Of a stretch of DNA of 64,000 nucleotides, positions 9,594-19,123 are shown in pieces. The stretch comes from Rhynchopus sp. YZ270_cl-10 (taxonomy: Eukaryota > Euglenozoa > Diplonemea > Diplonemida > Diplonemidae), in contig OZ037860.1 of assembly GCA_964035575.1 (NCBI GenBank), positions 458,689 through 522,688 of the forward strand. Reading direction: 5' to 3'. Within the stretch, counting starts at the first letter, position 1. The number at the start of each line of letters is the position of its first letter. Under the pieces are notes generated by a model. The model had not been told where the DNA came from. It did no database searches and saw only the letters and a list, made by a program, of their open reading frames with translations. Both the position numbers and the translations under genes were made by a program.

Positions 9594-10135
9594 TCAGTCG
9601 TCCTGAACCCCCATTTTTGTAAAACTCAGGCAGTATTCGCTACTGGGAAGATCAATCAGGGCAGCCCTTACAGATGTGTGACGAAGTGCGTCCGCCAGAG
9701 TTGCCAGTATTTTTTCATTTTGTCGGTAAAAATCCAGGGTGATGAGGTGAGGTGGAGGTGTGGAGGTATGGGGGGGAAAAGGAGACGTTTCTTTTTATAG
9801 CAGAGTAGTTAATCCTCAGGGAGCCCACACCTTTTTAAAGGGTAACAAGGGGGAGTGGAACCCCTAAAAAAAACATAATTTTAGTGCATATTTTGGCCGC
9901 GATTCAAATAAAAAAAACTTAAAAACGTTGTTCGCTTGGTTGCCGTGTGTGTTCAACCCTTCCCTTGGGTCTGCTTCACTTCCGAGCTTTTTGTCTTGGC
10001 TAGATAGACGCGAAAGCCCAAAGGTATAATCTCCCTTACCCTCACTTCAATGCCTTGCCCATGCGACACGATGATTGCTGTGATAAAAGAAAGGTTTGAT
10101 GCTTAGTCACCATCACACAAAAATGTATTTTCCAT
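9594..10135 (-). CDS. 67-residue spliced protein, unassigned
   Basis: Proposed exons are 10111-10135, 10040-10077 and 9594-9734. The product begins MENTFLCDAIIVSHGQGIEV and ends EYCLSFTKMGVQDD, with a helical DFYRQNEKILATLADALRHT in between. Exon 2 has a good acceptor (TTTTATCACAG) and donor (GTAAGG). Intron 1 would be only 33 nt (GTGACT to ACAG). The acceptor of intron 2 is odd: an uninterrupted pyrimidine tract ends CACCCTG before GATTTT, with no AG in a usable frame. The third exon reads convincingly as protein, the first is weakest. It lies 181 nt downstream of CSN8 and 280 nt upstream of the 98-residue gene, all on one strand. Family unknown. Confidence 0.45.
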
Positions 10136-10316
10136 CGCATAAGCAATGAACGCAGAAGTACCCTGCAGCCGACACCAAAAGCTGTACAGGAACGAAACTG
10201 CCGTACAATAAAATGCACAGAAACAGGGCGCTGCTAAACCACTTGCCCAGCAACCTACTTAATCACGAAAGCACCCATAGTTCGGATGCATCTCTCGTGT
10301 ACCCACCCTCACCCAC

Positions 10317-11045
10317 TTAACAAGACACCCATACCTCCTCTAGGAACAGTGCTGTCTCAGTGACGGTCCGTATTGCCTCGATGCCGTGGCTTTTCTGTGT
10401 TTGGTGTTGTGTTGTGTTTTTTTTGTGTTTTTTGACCACGTAGGATAGGCAACACATACCGAACTGCCTGCCTCTGGTCTGCTGCGTGCACCCTCTTGCA
10501 CCGTTAAGGTCTCGCCGTCCGCCCCCAGCACCATCCCATACTGTGCAGCAAGCTCGACACACTGCGCACGGTCCGCAACCACCCGCGCCATCACACTCTC
10601 AACAGAAATAGAAGAATACGCACGACTAATCACCTCCATCTCACGCTGCTGCAGGCGTACTGTATTGTGGGCAAATTTATTTTCAAATCAACTCAAAAAA
10701 CATACCTCTTAAGTCCCGCACCCCGAAGGCAAACGCCTCTGGCCATGTCTGTGTTGAAAGGAGAACCTGCGCCTGCACTGCATCGCCCTGCCAGAGCGTG
10801 CGCACTACAGTACCCACTGCGACCACCGTCTCGTCAGAGAGCACGATTTGGGGGAGCCGTTTGTACAGAAAGCGAGCCCCGTCGCAGTCGCCATTTACGA
10901 GGTGCCCGAGAAGCGCAAGCACGTAGACAGAAGGTGGCGCAGGGCTGTCGTAGTTCATGCTGTCATACTCCTCTGTCTCACGCACAACCTTCTCCCAGCA
11001 CCCCAGCCCCGCGTACTCCTCGACACTCTGCTCCACAGCACTCAT
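10317..11045 (-). CDS. CSN8: COP9 signalosome subunit 8
   Basis: Three exons: 10706-11045, 10460-10659 and 10317-10394, giving 205 residues (human CSN8 has 209). Intron 1 is phase 1 (donor GTATG, acceptor ATACAG); intron 2 is phase 0 (GTATG, CACAG). The N-terminal helices include PSVYVLALLGHLVNGDCDGA, RFLYKRLPQIV and a TLWQGD turn, matching the CSN8/PSMD8/eIF3k family pattern of PPVYxxLLALYL, ARYLWKRIP and RIWQRD. The C-terminal winged-helix part begins QQREMEVISRAYSSISVESV, the CSN8 'LVSQAYTSI' segment. The protein ends in a TALFLEE helix like the CSN8 tail. ATG 11045 is chosen because it opens the conserved region; an in-frame non-ATG stretch precedes it. As part of COP9 it would remove NEDD8 from cullins. 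Rpn12 is the main alternative. Confidence 0.75.
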
Positions 11046-11631
11046 CTTCCGCTTCCTGTTCCGCCCAGTTGCTGCAGACGCTTCTCTCTCGTCAAGCAAA
11101 ATCTTCCAATTTGTCTCCCGCCTGAACAGGGCGGTCTTCTACGATATGTGTACTGTTTATAATTTTCCCTTGTAGAAAGCGCAGATAAGCGTCGGGGGTG
11201 AGGGAGAAAAAGATAGCGGTGTTTACGAAAAAGATTAGATTCATATACTTTCAGTTCACAGAATTAAAAGTATTTGAGAGGGTCAACACATGCACCCGAC
11301 AAAGAGATCGTTGAAAGGGCCTCTTGGGTGGGTTGAGACTGTAGTAGGAGAAGAAGGAATCAATGTGGGTGACATTGCTCCACCCAGATAAATCAGATGT
11401 ACGAAATGCGTTGCAGGAGTTGAGAACGGAGCAAATGGCAGAGAGAGAGGCTAGCGGTGATACCCCCTTTTGCTGGATTGCAGTACAGTGTAATAGAGAA
11501 AAGGTTGTTGTTGAGTTTTTTTTCTTTTTGTTGTTGTTGTTGTCGACAATCTGCTAATGCAGGGTATTCTTGCAGGGAGGGGGTATCTTTGTTGACAAAA
11601 AAAAATTGAGTCAACAAAAAAAAAAAAAAAA

Positions 11632-11716
11632 GTGAAGTTGAAATAGTGCAAACGCCTCTGGGACGCAGGCACTGACACTCCGTGGGGTTATCGAACCCCG
11701 GAGTGTTGCGCAACAA
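11632..11716. repeat. dispersed repeat F
   Basis: About 80 bp. The left part is AGTGCAAACGCCTCTGGGAC then GCAGGCACTGA; the right part is a strong hairpin with arms CACTCCG/CGGAGTG and GGGTT/AACCC around ATCG. The outer ends AGTGCAA and TTGC(A/G)C are inverted. Other copies are at 43252-43333, 47463-47514, 50535-50627 and 54808-54890; partial ones at 6561, 12088, 22452, 44857, 53751, 53811 and 54676. Confidence 0.65.
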
Positions 11717-11761
11717 AAAAAAAAGGGTTCGGTTGTTGTGAATGCTGTCTAATAAACTAGA

Positions 11762-11826
11762 CTTGAAATGCAAAAAAGCCCCTCTTGTGAACAGTGTACC
11801 TTGGTACGTTGACTGGGTGCATACAT
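11762..11826. repeat. dispersed repeat C, 3'-truncated
   Basis: Starts TTGAAATGCAAAAAAGCCCC and continues GTGAACAGTGTACCTTGG. Confidence 0.5.
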
Positions 11827-12478
11827 CATTTATAAATGCGATGCTTTTTTTTGACACCATATCCCATGAGCGCAGTGGGATCGGACAAAAAAAAAAGTGA
11901 AGTTGTGATAGAAAAAACTGGAAAAAAAAAGGGGGACACAAAAAACTAGGTTCATATGCTTTACAATCAAAGAAGAGAAAGCACAAGGACGTCCTAAACA
12001 GATACAAAAAAAAAAATACTTCTGTGGGTAAGACAGAGACCCGAAGGCAACGTGACAGTCATTCAAAAAAACATAAATAAAGTTTTTTTGAAAAGTGCAA
12101 AACGCCTCCTTACAATCGGCAAACGTAGGGCACTGGTTCTCCGCGGGGTTGTTTTGCAAAAAAAAAAGAAGAAAAAAGCCAAAAAAAAATACTACTTTAA
12201 GAATTGGAGAGACGCACAATATCTTTAACAAAAAACAAACAAACAAACAAACAGATACATATAACATGAATACTCTTGCACGATGCACAAGCCACACGGG
12301 ACTCGATGCAGCTATGCATAAACAGGGTTTTTGCAAAAAAAAAATAACAAAAAGAAACTTTTCTAATTTCATTCCCAGAGTGGGGCGTGAATTTTTGGCT
12401 TTACTTACTAAGCTTCATCTAAAATAAAGAGGGCAGGGATTTGGAGAGGTAGATCGGTGTGTGCCTGGAAGCAGTATC

Positions 12479-12583
12479 CACCTGATTTTTACCCCGCGAA
12501 AAGGCGCGTATAAGACCGTATAGGATCGTATAGGCATATACAGACCGTCCGTACACGCCTTTACGCGGGGTAAAAAACAGGTG
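12479..12583. mobile_element. 105-bp foldback element
   Basis: Arms CACCTGATTTTTACCCCGCG and CGCGGGGTAAAAAACAGGTG pair over about 30 bp with an AAAGGCG extension. The outer CCACCTGATTTT motif is shared with the foldback at 45507-45598. Confidence 0.6.
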
Positions 12584-12610
12584 AGTAGAGAGGGAGAAGG
12601 AAAAGAAAGA

Positions 12611-12735
12611 TTGGTGATATACGGGGCGGGGTTTCACAAAATTTCAAATCCTATTCACGTTTTCACAACGAAAAGTTGTGATTTTTTTTTTTTTTTTTTG
12701 AAACGTTGTGAAAAAACCCCCCCGTATATCACCAA
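12611..12735. mobile_element. 125-bp inverted-repeat element
   Basis: Ends TTGGTGATATACGGGG and CCCCGTATATCACCAA are inverted. AAGA is duplicated at 12607-12610 and 12736-12739. The centre holds a further ACAACG/CGTTGT pairing and an 18-T run. Confidence 0.65.
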
Positions 12736-12749
12736 AAGAATAGTTAATT

Positions 12750-12808
12750 GATGCAGACCACCTCTGACTGACCCACATATGATGCCAGCCATCCGGATGA
12801 AAGCACAA
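12750..12808. repeat. dispersed repeat D
   Basis: ATGCAGACCACCTCTGACTG, then ACCCACATATGATGCCAGCC, then CCGGATGAAAGCAC. Other copies are at 5487, 37858 (inside an IFT140 intron) and 50363. Confidence 0.6.
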
Positions 12809-12870
12809 AGAAAAGAAAGCTTGAACGATGAAGGTGCCTTTCTGTGCACAACATCTATCAAAGAAAAGCT

Positions 12871-12924
12871 TTGCAGGATGAACCTAAGCCTCTGTGCTTA
12901 GGCACCTTAATCACAATCGTTATC
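12871..12924. repeat. hairpin-A repeat
   Basis: Inner arms CCTAAGC/GCTTAGG, one pair longer than usual, followed by TCACAATCGTTATC. Confidence 0.6.
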
Positions 12925-13699
12925 AAAAAGTCGAGAGGGAGGGAAAATAGAAAGAACGACGAAGTTGATGAAAATATACGATATGTCTCGTACACACCCA
13001 TCAAGAAAATTTGAGGGGACGTATTGAGAACCTCACCCTAGGTATTAACGAAAAAAAAAGATCGGGTCTTTTGTCTGTGCGCTCAAAGCCGGGAAAACAA
13101 AAAGGTGAAAAAATGTGTTAAACTGAAGTACGGTTGTTGTGGTTAATTGAGTGCTCAAAGAAAACAAGCAAGCTTCTGTTTTTTTTTCAATCCGTTTTGT
13201 TTGCCCTGCAGCGCTGCCTCCAATCTTTTTAGAATTGACAACAAGTTGTTCTATCAAAAAAAGATGGGTATCGGGGAGTTGGGTACTAAAAGAAAAAGCC
13301 CTTAAATGAGTCAAAAAACATTGACACAGCTCCTTGGCAGGTTCTGTGGGTGCAGATAAGTTTCCAAGCCAAAATCCTACTCTGTAAAAACAATGTCAGT
13401 AAATGAATACTATTCCCTCACATCAACACAGGGGGCGGCAAATTCACACAAAAGCACTATAACACTTTTATTGGATCAAAAGGCACGAACTTGAAGTACA
13501 AAAGCCATCTCGTGACAGGTGTACCTAAGAAATATGCTGAACCTAGTTATATAGAAGCCATTGAAATAGAGGAAAAAAAAAGTCCAAAAAGTAGAATAGA
13601 CCTTCGACTTTGCATACTATAAAAAATCTGATGGTATTAATGTGTTCCACTAATACTCTCGGAGGAGATGCGCACAAAAGAAAAACAAAGAAAAAAAAG

Positions 13700-13782
13700 T
13701 TTATAAGATGAACCTAAGCCTCTCGTGCTTCACCTTTGATCACATTCGTTATCGCGCAGCATCCGTGGGTTTCCACAAGATT
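13700..13782. repeat. hairpin-A repeat, long form
   Basis: Has the leader AAAGTTTATAAGATGAACC and the extension ATCGCGCAGCATCC, then GTGGGTTTCCACAAG. The distal stem is shortened (CTTCACC). Confidence 0.6.
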
Positions 13783-14125
13783 GTTGTTAGGGTCATTTCC
13801 CCAGCCGGAGTTCGTAATCTTGGCACGAACACTATCATAACAAAATATTGGATATCATTTACAAAAAAAATACCCCCCTCTCCCCCTCCCCCTTCACCGC
13901 CTCCCCTAATTTCTTTCACAAAAAAAAAAATACACAAACCACACACAAAAGTGAGGTTGTTTATCTCATACACCGCTTCCCTTTTTCCCCCTTTGCCTTC
14001 CCAAAGCCTCACCTCTCCACCCAACCGTTTTCAGTCGCCATCACACACCCCACAGAAAGGACCATATTCTGCGTAATAATTACCCTCACAATACTTCCTC
14101 CACCCCACACACGGTGACACACCCC

Positions 14126-16804
14126 TTACTGCTGAGACGGAGTTGATGGAGGTGGGCGCATATCGGTGAAGGACGAATATGGTGTGTGAATTACTTCTAT
14201 CATGCCATCGTAACGTGCAGTCGCGGTGCGCGAAGCAGGCGAGGGGAGGCCACGGTGACGCGACTGTGATCCCACCGAGGTTCCACTACTGGAACCGCCG
14301 AGGGAGGTCTTCCGGGACAGACCATACACGCTACCACGCCCACCACCTCCACCACCACGGCTGGGCGGGGGTATCGCCCCTAAACCCTGCGAGGAGTGGG
14401 TACTATGATTGCGTCGAAGCGGTGCATGCCTTGGACTAACTTTCGGTGTTAAATTGGGAAGTGGTGCTGGGCCGTCGCCGTTCTGCTGTCTTGCCACGTC
14501 GTTGACGTATTTGTCGTGAATCCTTGGAGCGGAGGCCCACTGTTGTAGTCCCACCTTTTCACCATGCTTGGCAACAAACCCTGCCATTGGCATCACCACA
14601 CCGTCTGCCCCTATCCTCTCCTCCTCCGCAAAGGTTAACTGCACAGCCCCTTCCTTTCTCGGACCTCCCCCATCACCTACAGCATTGTCGCATGCTTTCA
14701 CAACCTCCTCCATCCCCGACACTGTCATCCCATTCACCTCTACGATCCTCCGTCCATAATACCGTGTCAATTCTCTGTCCAAAGACGAACCTAATTTGAC
14801 TCCATGCAATACACCTTCGTCAGTTAAAAGCAATGGATGGATTAGGGGGCTATACAATACACTAACCTTTGAAGGAAGGGCGGGGGGAAGGCGGCGGTGA
14901 AGAGGGGTGGGGATGTTGTTTGTCAAGCCGTGGTTCGGGTTGTTGCGGGAGGTTTCGAGGGTTGAGCCGGCGAAGACATCGTTGTGCGGGTTGTAGGCTG
15001 AGGTGCGTGGTTGCTCTGCGCTGCCCGCTTCGAGGAGCTGGCAATCATGCAACGGAACAAAACGGTTTCCACGCCCTTTGATGCTAACAGTTGCACCACC
15101 CCCACCTATCGCAGACACCACCTTCCCCACCTCCCCGGTGCTGCGGAGGACAATGAAAGAACCTTTCGCAGGGCCATTCGAGGTGATGGTCTTTGGCACA
15201 TCAAACCCGACAGTGATCTCGCGGCCTCGTGCGCGGCGGACTTCGTTGTCTAGTTGGTGTTGGTTTTCGATGCCGCCTTTGTTGTTGACGTGAGTGATGG
15301 TGTCGCCTACAAAGCGTTCAAACCCCGAATAGTCTGCATTGCTCCCAGGCAGCACACCAACGAGGATGAGGTCCCTGCCGTTGTCGCCGTTGGAGACGAT
15401 GAGACCGCTCTCCCCACCAAAGGTCTGCAGGTTGGCTTCCTGATAGGATTTGCGGTATTTCAGAGCGTTTTTGGAAGGTGTGGCTGCGGTGGTGGAGGCA
15501 AGCCCGCCAGTCTGTATTTGGTAGATTTCTGCATTAATTTGGTTTTTTTGGACTTCTGGGGAAAGTGGTGACGCAGGAGGAGGAGATTTGTCCATATGCA
15601 CCTCGCGGGTCATAGCGCTTTTCTTTGGTGTAGGTTTGTCGTCGACAGTCTCCTTGAGGGTGAGTTGTGCGTTTCCGGATTCTTGCACTGCATTGTCTTG
15701 GTTTTTCCTGCAGCGCCAGAAACCGCCGGCGATGCAACACATTCCGCAGAACATCGCGGAGATGCCGATCAGCGTGAGGCGTGTGTAGTCGTCGAATTCA
15801 TCGCTGCCGTCGCTTTTTGGAATGATGCAGGCCCCTTCGATGCAGATCTTCGCGTCGCTCTCGTCGTCTGCACAGGACAGTCCGTCTGGCTTCCACGAAT
15901 CGCATTTCCCTGAATTAATGTTACACACCGGCTTTGCACAAGGCAGCTCCGGACACTGTGTGATCGAGCACGCTGCCGTATTCGCTGCCAGCGGACTTAA
16001 CGTCTCTGGGATCGTCTGCATCACAGTGTTCACCGGTGCAGGTGTCCCTGCGCAGACATCTGCAGGAGTCCAAACAGAGTTATTACACAGAGTCGCCATA
16101 CCAATGTTCACAGTAACCCCTCCCTGCAGCTTCGGGCATTGAAAAGAGCAGTACTGCCCAGACGGAACCAAACTCCCCGACTGACACAAACTTGTCGAAG
16201 AAGGCCCCGGCGCGGTGAGGTCGTTTACAAAACACTCCGACCCCCCGCAGCCCCCATAATACACAGTCCACGCGGCCGATGCGGTGCTGGTCGCTGCCAG
16301 GCAGGTCGCTGTGGCATAACAACCCTGCGTATTATGCTGTATCCTACAGGACCCACCGGTATTATATATGGTGCTGGGAAGACATGCTGAGGGGATGCTA
16401 TTGCCTATGGTGTAGTCGGAGCTGAGGCTGAGTGTGTCTACATTGCATGTGGTTGCGAGGTCCTCTGGCATGGTCGTGAAGGTGGAGCACATATTCCGGA
16501 GCTGAAGGGGCTGGACGCATTCAAGGCCATTCACAATGGGGTATACCAACCGCGCTGCTGTAGATCCTGCAGCAGCGCGTTGACTCCGCCACGTGGTGTC
16601 CCACCCACTCTGTTGCCGCACACAACACGACCCAATCCCCCCTGTGAAATAAAGGTCCGGTGACGTCCCCAGCAGACACTCACAATCACTTCTCTGAAGA
16701 CGCGCTGGGGTGCACGATAACGCAGACTCCAGCTGAGCCCCGGTGCATTCACTCTGTGCATTACACCCCACTACTACAGCCAAAACACCAAATATCCGCA
16801 TCAT
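14126..16804 (-). CDS. receptor-like single-pass membrane protein with PDZ-like modules
   Basis: A single-exon frame of 892 residues from ATG 16804. Residues 1-17 form a signal peptide (MMRIFGVLAVVVGCNAQSEC). The outer part to about 340 has more than 35 Cys, including a CPELPCAKPVCNINSGKCDS cluster that recalls disintegrin or EGF-type modules. Residues 343-363 are a membrane span (LTLIGISAMFCGMCCIAGGF), followed by basic WRCRKN. The cytoplasmic part has two PDZ-like stretches (about 470-545, VGVLPGSNADYSGFERFVGD; and about 650-720, GVKLGSSLDRELTRYYGRRI), the second fitting the carboxylate-loop to alphaB region. The rest is Ser/Pro/Gly-rich. No intron is seen. A surface protein that recruits or senses cytoplasmic partners is an inference; the exact family is unknown. 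Confidence 0.75.
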   Translation of the reverse strand: MMRIFGVLAVVVGCNAQSECTGAQLESALSCTPARLQRSDCECLLGTSPDLYFTGGIGSCCVRQQSGWDTTWRSQRAAAGSTAARLVYPIVNGLECVQPLQLRNMCSTFTTMPEDLATTCNVDTLSLSSDYTIGNSIPSACLPSTIYNTGGSCRIQHNTQGCYATATCLAATSTASAAWTVYYGGCGGSECFVNDLTAPGPSSTSLCQSGSLVPSGQYCSFQCPKLQGGVTVNIGMATLCNNSVWTPADVCAGTPAPVNTVMQTIPETLSPLAANTAACSITQCPELPCAKPVCNINSGKCDSWKPDGLSCADDESDAKICIEGACIIPKSDGSDEFDDYTRLTLIGISAMFCGMCCIAGGFWRCRKNQDNAVQESGNAQLTLKETVDDKPTPKKSAMTREVHMDKSPPPASPLSPEVQKNQINAEIYQIQTGGLASTTAATPSKNALKYRKSYQEANLQTFGGESGLIVSNGDNGRDLILVGVLPGSNADYSGFERFVGDTITHVNNKGGIENQHQLDNEVRRARGREITVGFDVPKTITSNGPAKGSFIVLRSTGEVGKVVSAIGGGGATVSIKGRGNRFVPLHDCQLLEAGSAEQPRTSAYNPHNDVFAGSTLETSRNNPNHGLTNNIPTPLHRRLPPALPSKVSVLYSPLIHPLLLTDEGVLHGVKLGSSLDRELTRYYGRRIVEVNGMTVSGMEEVVKACDNAVGDGGGPRKEGAVQLTFAEEERIGADGVVMPMAGFVAKHGEKVGLQQWASAPRIHDKYVNDVARQQNGDGPAPLPNLTPKVSPRHAPLRRNHSTHSSQGLGAIPPPSRGGGGGGRGSVYGLSRKTSLGGSSSGTSVGSQSRHRGLPSPASRTATARYDGMIEVIHTPYSSFTDMRPPPSTPSQQ

Positions 16805-17430
16805 TTTGAAAGTTGAGTTGATGGACCACCGAAGGAAGCCCAAAAAAAAAAGGGGGTAAAAAAAGAGGGTTATTTGCAAACACCAAGGGGGATATGGGAA
16901 ACTACAGAGTTATATTTTGTCTAATATTTGAGGGGCATGGGATAGCGGGGGAGGTAGAAAAGGACGTGGATAAAATGTGTTTACTTTTTTGTGTTCTGTG
17001 GTGGTGGTGGTGGTGAAGGAGGGGGTTATTTGAGGAATCGACAAAATGCGCAGCACGGTAAAAGTGGGGGTGAGAAAAGAGGGGGAGAAACACACCCGAT
17101 AAGTGCAAACCCGTGAACACTTTGCGGAGCATGGCGCGTCGTGGGTACGTGAGAGATTAGACAGCGGTTGTAGCCTCTAAGTCCGGGTAATCGGGGACCG
17201 GAGTCCCCTTGAGGAGGAGATGGCCGACAAAAAAAAAAAAACAATGATTGAGAAAGAAAAGAAAACATCCGTTATTTTGTTTGAAAAGTCAGTTGAGGTT
17301 TGTGCTGGAGAGGGGGTGGGTGTGGGGCATTGGGTGAACATAATGTTTTCCCCGCACTGCTTCAAAAACTCTCATAAAGGGAGGGAGGAGGGAGGAAAAA
17401 ATATTTAAAAAAAAAGATCAAAAAAGCTGG

Positions 17431-17472
17431 TAAAACCTAAGCATCTAGTGCTAAAGTCACCTCGAATAATTC
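17431..17472. repeat. hairpin-A repeat, degenerate
   Basis: AAACCTAAGCATCTAGTGCT then AAAGTCACCTCG; the inner stem is partly kept. Confidence 0.45.
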
Positions 17473-17757
17473 TTGAAAGATAAAAAAAAAACAATGATTC
17501 ACAAACGGAAACACATTTTTTCTTCTTTCAAAAAAAAAATAATTCAAAAAAAATCTAGGGGGTGCGGAAGGTTTATAGGAAAAGGGGAGGTTTTTTTCAA
17601 AAAAAAAAAAAAAATCCGCAAAACACACATTGTAGTGTAGACACCCGAGGATGTCTCTACTAGCTTGATATTTTTAAAGTTATTGACAGGGTTTTTTTTC
17701 TGCATACAAACAATGTTACCCCTGCCTGAATAGGGGCTTTTGAATGGGTTATTTATG

Positions 17758-17826
17758 AAGTTTGATAAATCGTTGGAGTAGTGTAGTTGCCTCGGTTGTG
17801 TTGCCACAGTTGTGCAAATCTCCACT
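17758..17826. repeat. dispersed repeat B
   Basis: A full copy, GATAAATCGTTGGAGTAGTG through GTGCAAATCTCCAC, not followed by repeat E. Confidence 0.6.
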
Positions 17827-19123
17827 GTTCAGTTTTTTGTTATGTTTGCTTTTGTGCTCTTGTTCTGAATGGTGGTTGATCGGATATGACGACACCTCTC
17901 CCCCCTCATCGTTTTCTTCTGAAAATTTTGATACCCATACAACCTCAATAGGCTCTCCACGCTTTTCTCTTGCATTTTTATTTAAAAAAAAAAACTTAAT
18001 TAAGGGATCTACGGGGGGTGGGATGGCAAAAGAAATTGAACAAAATAAATTCTTGCCCAACATTTTTTTTTTTTTGAAATTACACACATACAAAAGAACA
18101 GGGGGGGCAAAAGGGGAATAGGGAATATTGGGCAGACTAGAGGGGGGGTGTTGAGGATGAGGTGAGGAAGAGACTGTGGACAGCTCCCCGCAAAAAGGAA
18201 AAACAAAAAAAAAAATAAGAGAAAGGTACGACCTTCGCTCTTGTAACTTCGTCACTTTCTAAGTAAAGAGTAGTTGAAACGTGCTTTTGGGGGCGAGCCA
18301 CACCAAATAAACAAACAAATTAAAAAAAGACAAACATTCTGAAAGAGGTCAACGCAGGTACAGAAAAAAAAAAGCTCCGACTTGAAAAATTAACCTCTCA
18401 GAGGGGAAAGGATGTTGGCGTGAAACTCCGTGTCATTTATTGTGGTCTGTTGGTCCCCATCTGCTAATTGGTTGGAGAAAAGTGAATTATGACAAAAGCT
18501 TTACGCAAAACAAAATTTTTTGGTAAAATGAACCCATTCATTGTTTCACTACATACTGCATTTTTTTTTTCCCATTGAATTTTAAACTCTTATCTTTGCA
18601 GCAAATCAATTTTTCTCCCCGACTCAGTTCTTATTTTCCTATTTTATTTTTACTTTACCTTTTCAAATTTTTAGATACAATAACCACACCTAGAACACTC
18701 CAGACATTTTCCGGGGCGTTCCAAGTGTAAATAACTCTCAGACTCTGTTCAAAGGGAACCGATCTGAACAATGCAAAGACAAGCACAGGGAACACACCTT
18801 TGGGGGGAAAATACTTTTTCTTTTTTTGACAAATGAACCACACAGCCACCCCCCCCCACTCTGGAGGCACAAAGGTTCATTCTACTAATGGTTTCTATTT
18901 GAAGGGAAAAAATGGGGGAAAAAAGAACGCTCTAAACAATTGGGGAGGGGACTGAAACGTGACTTGAAATACAAAAAACCCTCTCAACGTACTTCAGTCA
19001 ACTTTTTTGGGGATATCTAAAACTTTTTTTCACTTTTTTTTTCCCCTGCATCGGCAATCAACTCACCCCAGGGGGGTTTTTTTTTTGTACTTGACGCTAT
19101 TTTTTTTTTTACATCATTTTGTT

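Larger units (their letters stand above)
11046..14125. other. intergenic dominated by repeats
   Basis: Contains repeat F (11632-11716, 12088-12160), C (11762-11826, 13491-13545), D (12750-12808), hairpin A (12871-12924, 13700-13782) and two small foldback elements (12479-12583, 12611-12735). A plus-strand frame at 11363-11455 reads MWVTLLHPDKSDVRNALQEL, resembling a J-domain HPD stretch, but no partner exon was found. Confidence 0.5.
16805..19123. other. intergenic with repeats
   Basis: Hairpin A (17431-17472), repeat B (17758-17826), a short repeat-C start (18961-19000) and many homopolymers. A sequence GTGTAGACACCCGAGGATGT near 17635 has relatives near 44720 and 46965. No gene was seen. 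Confidence 0.5.

Noticed and set aside
11363-11557. J-domain gene on the plus strand
   Set aside because: Only an HPDKS-containing piece of about 30 residues; no preceding helix exons and the frame runs into a poly-T tract.
11632-11716. tRNA gene on the minus strand of repeat F
   Set aside because: Only a B-box-like GGTTCGATAACC is present; no acceptor stem or anticodon arm, and it recurs as a dispersed repeat.
17097-17225. tRNA-like stretch with a GGGGAC/GTCCCC hairpin
   Set aside because: No cloverleaf and no A or B box could be fitted.
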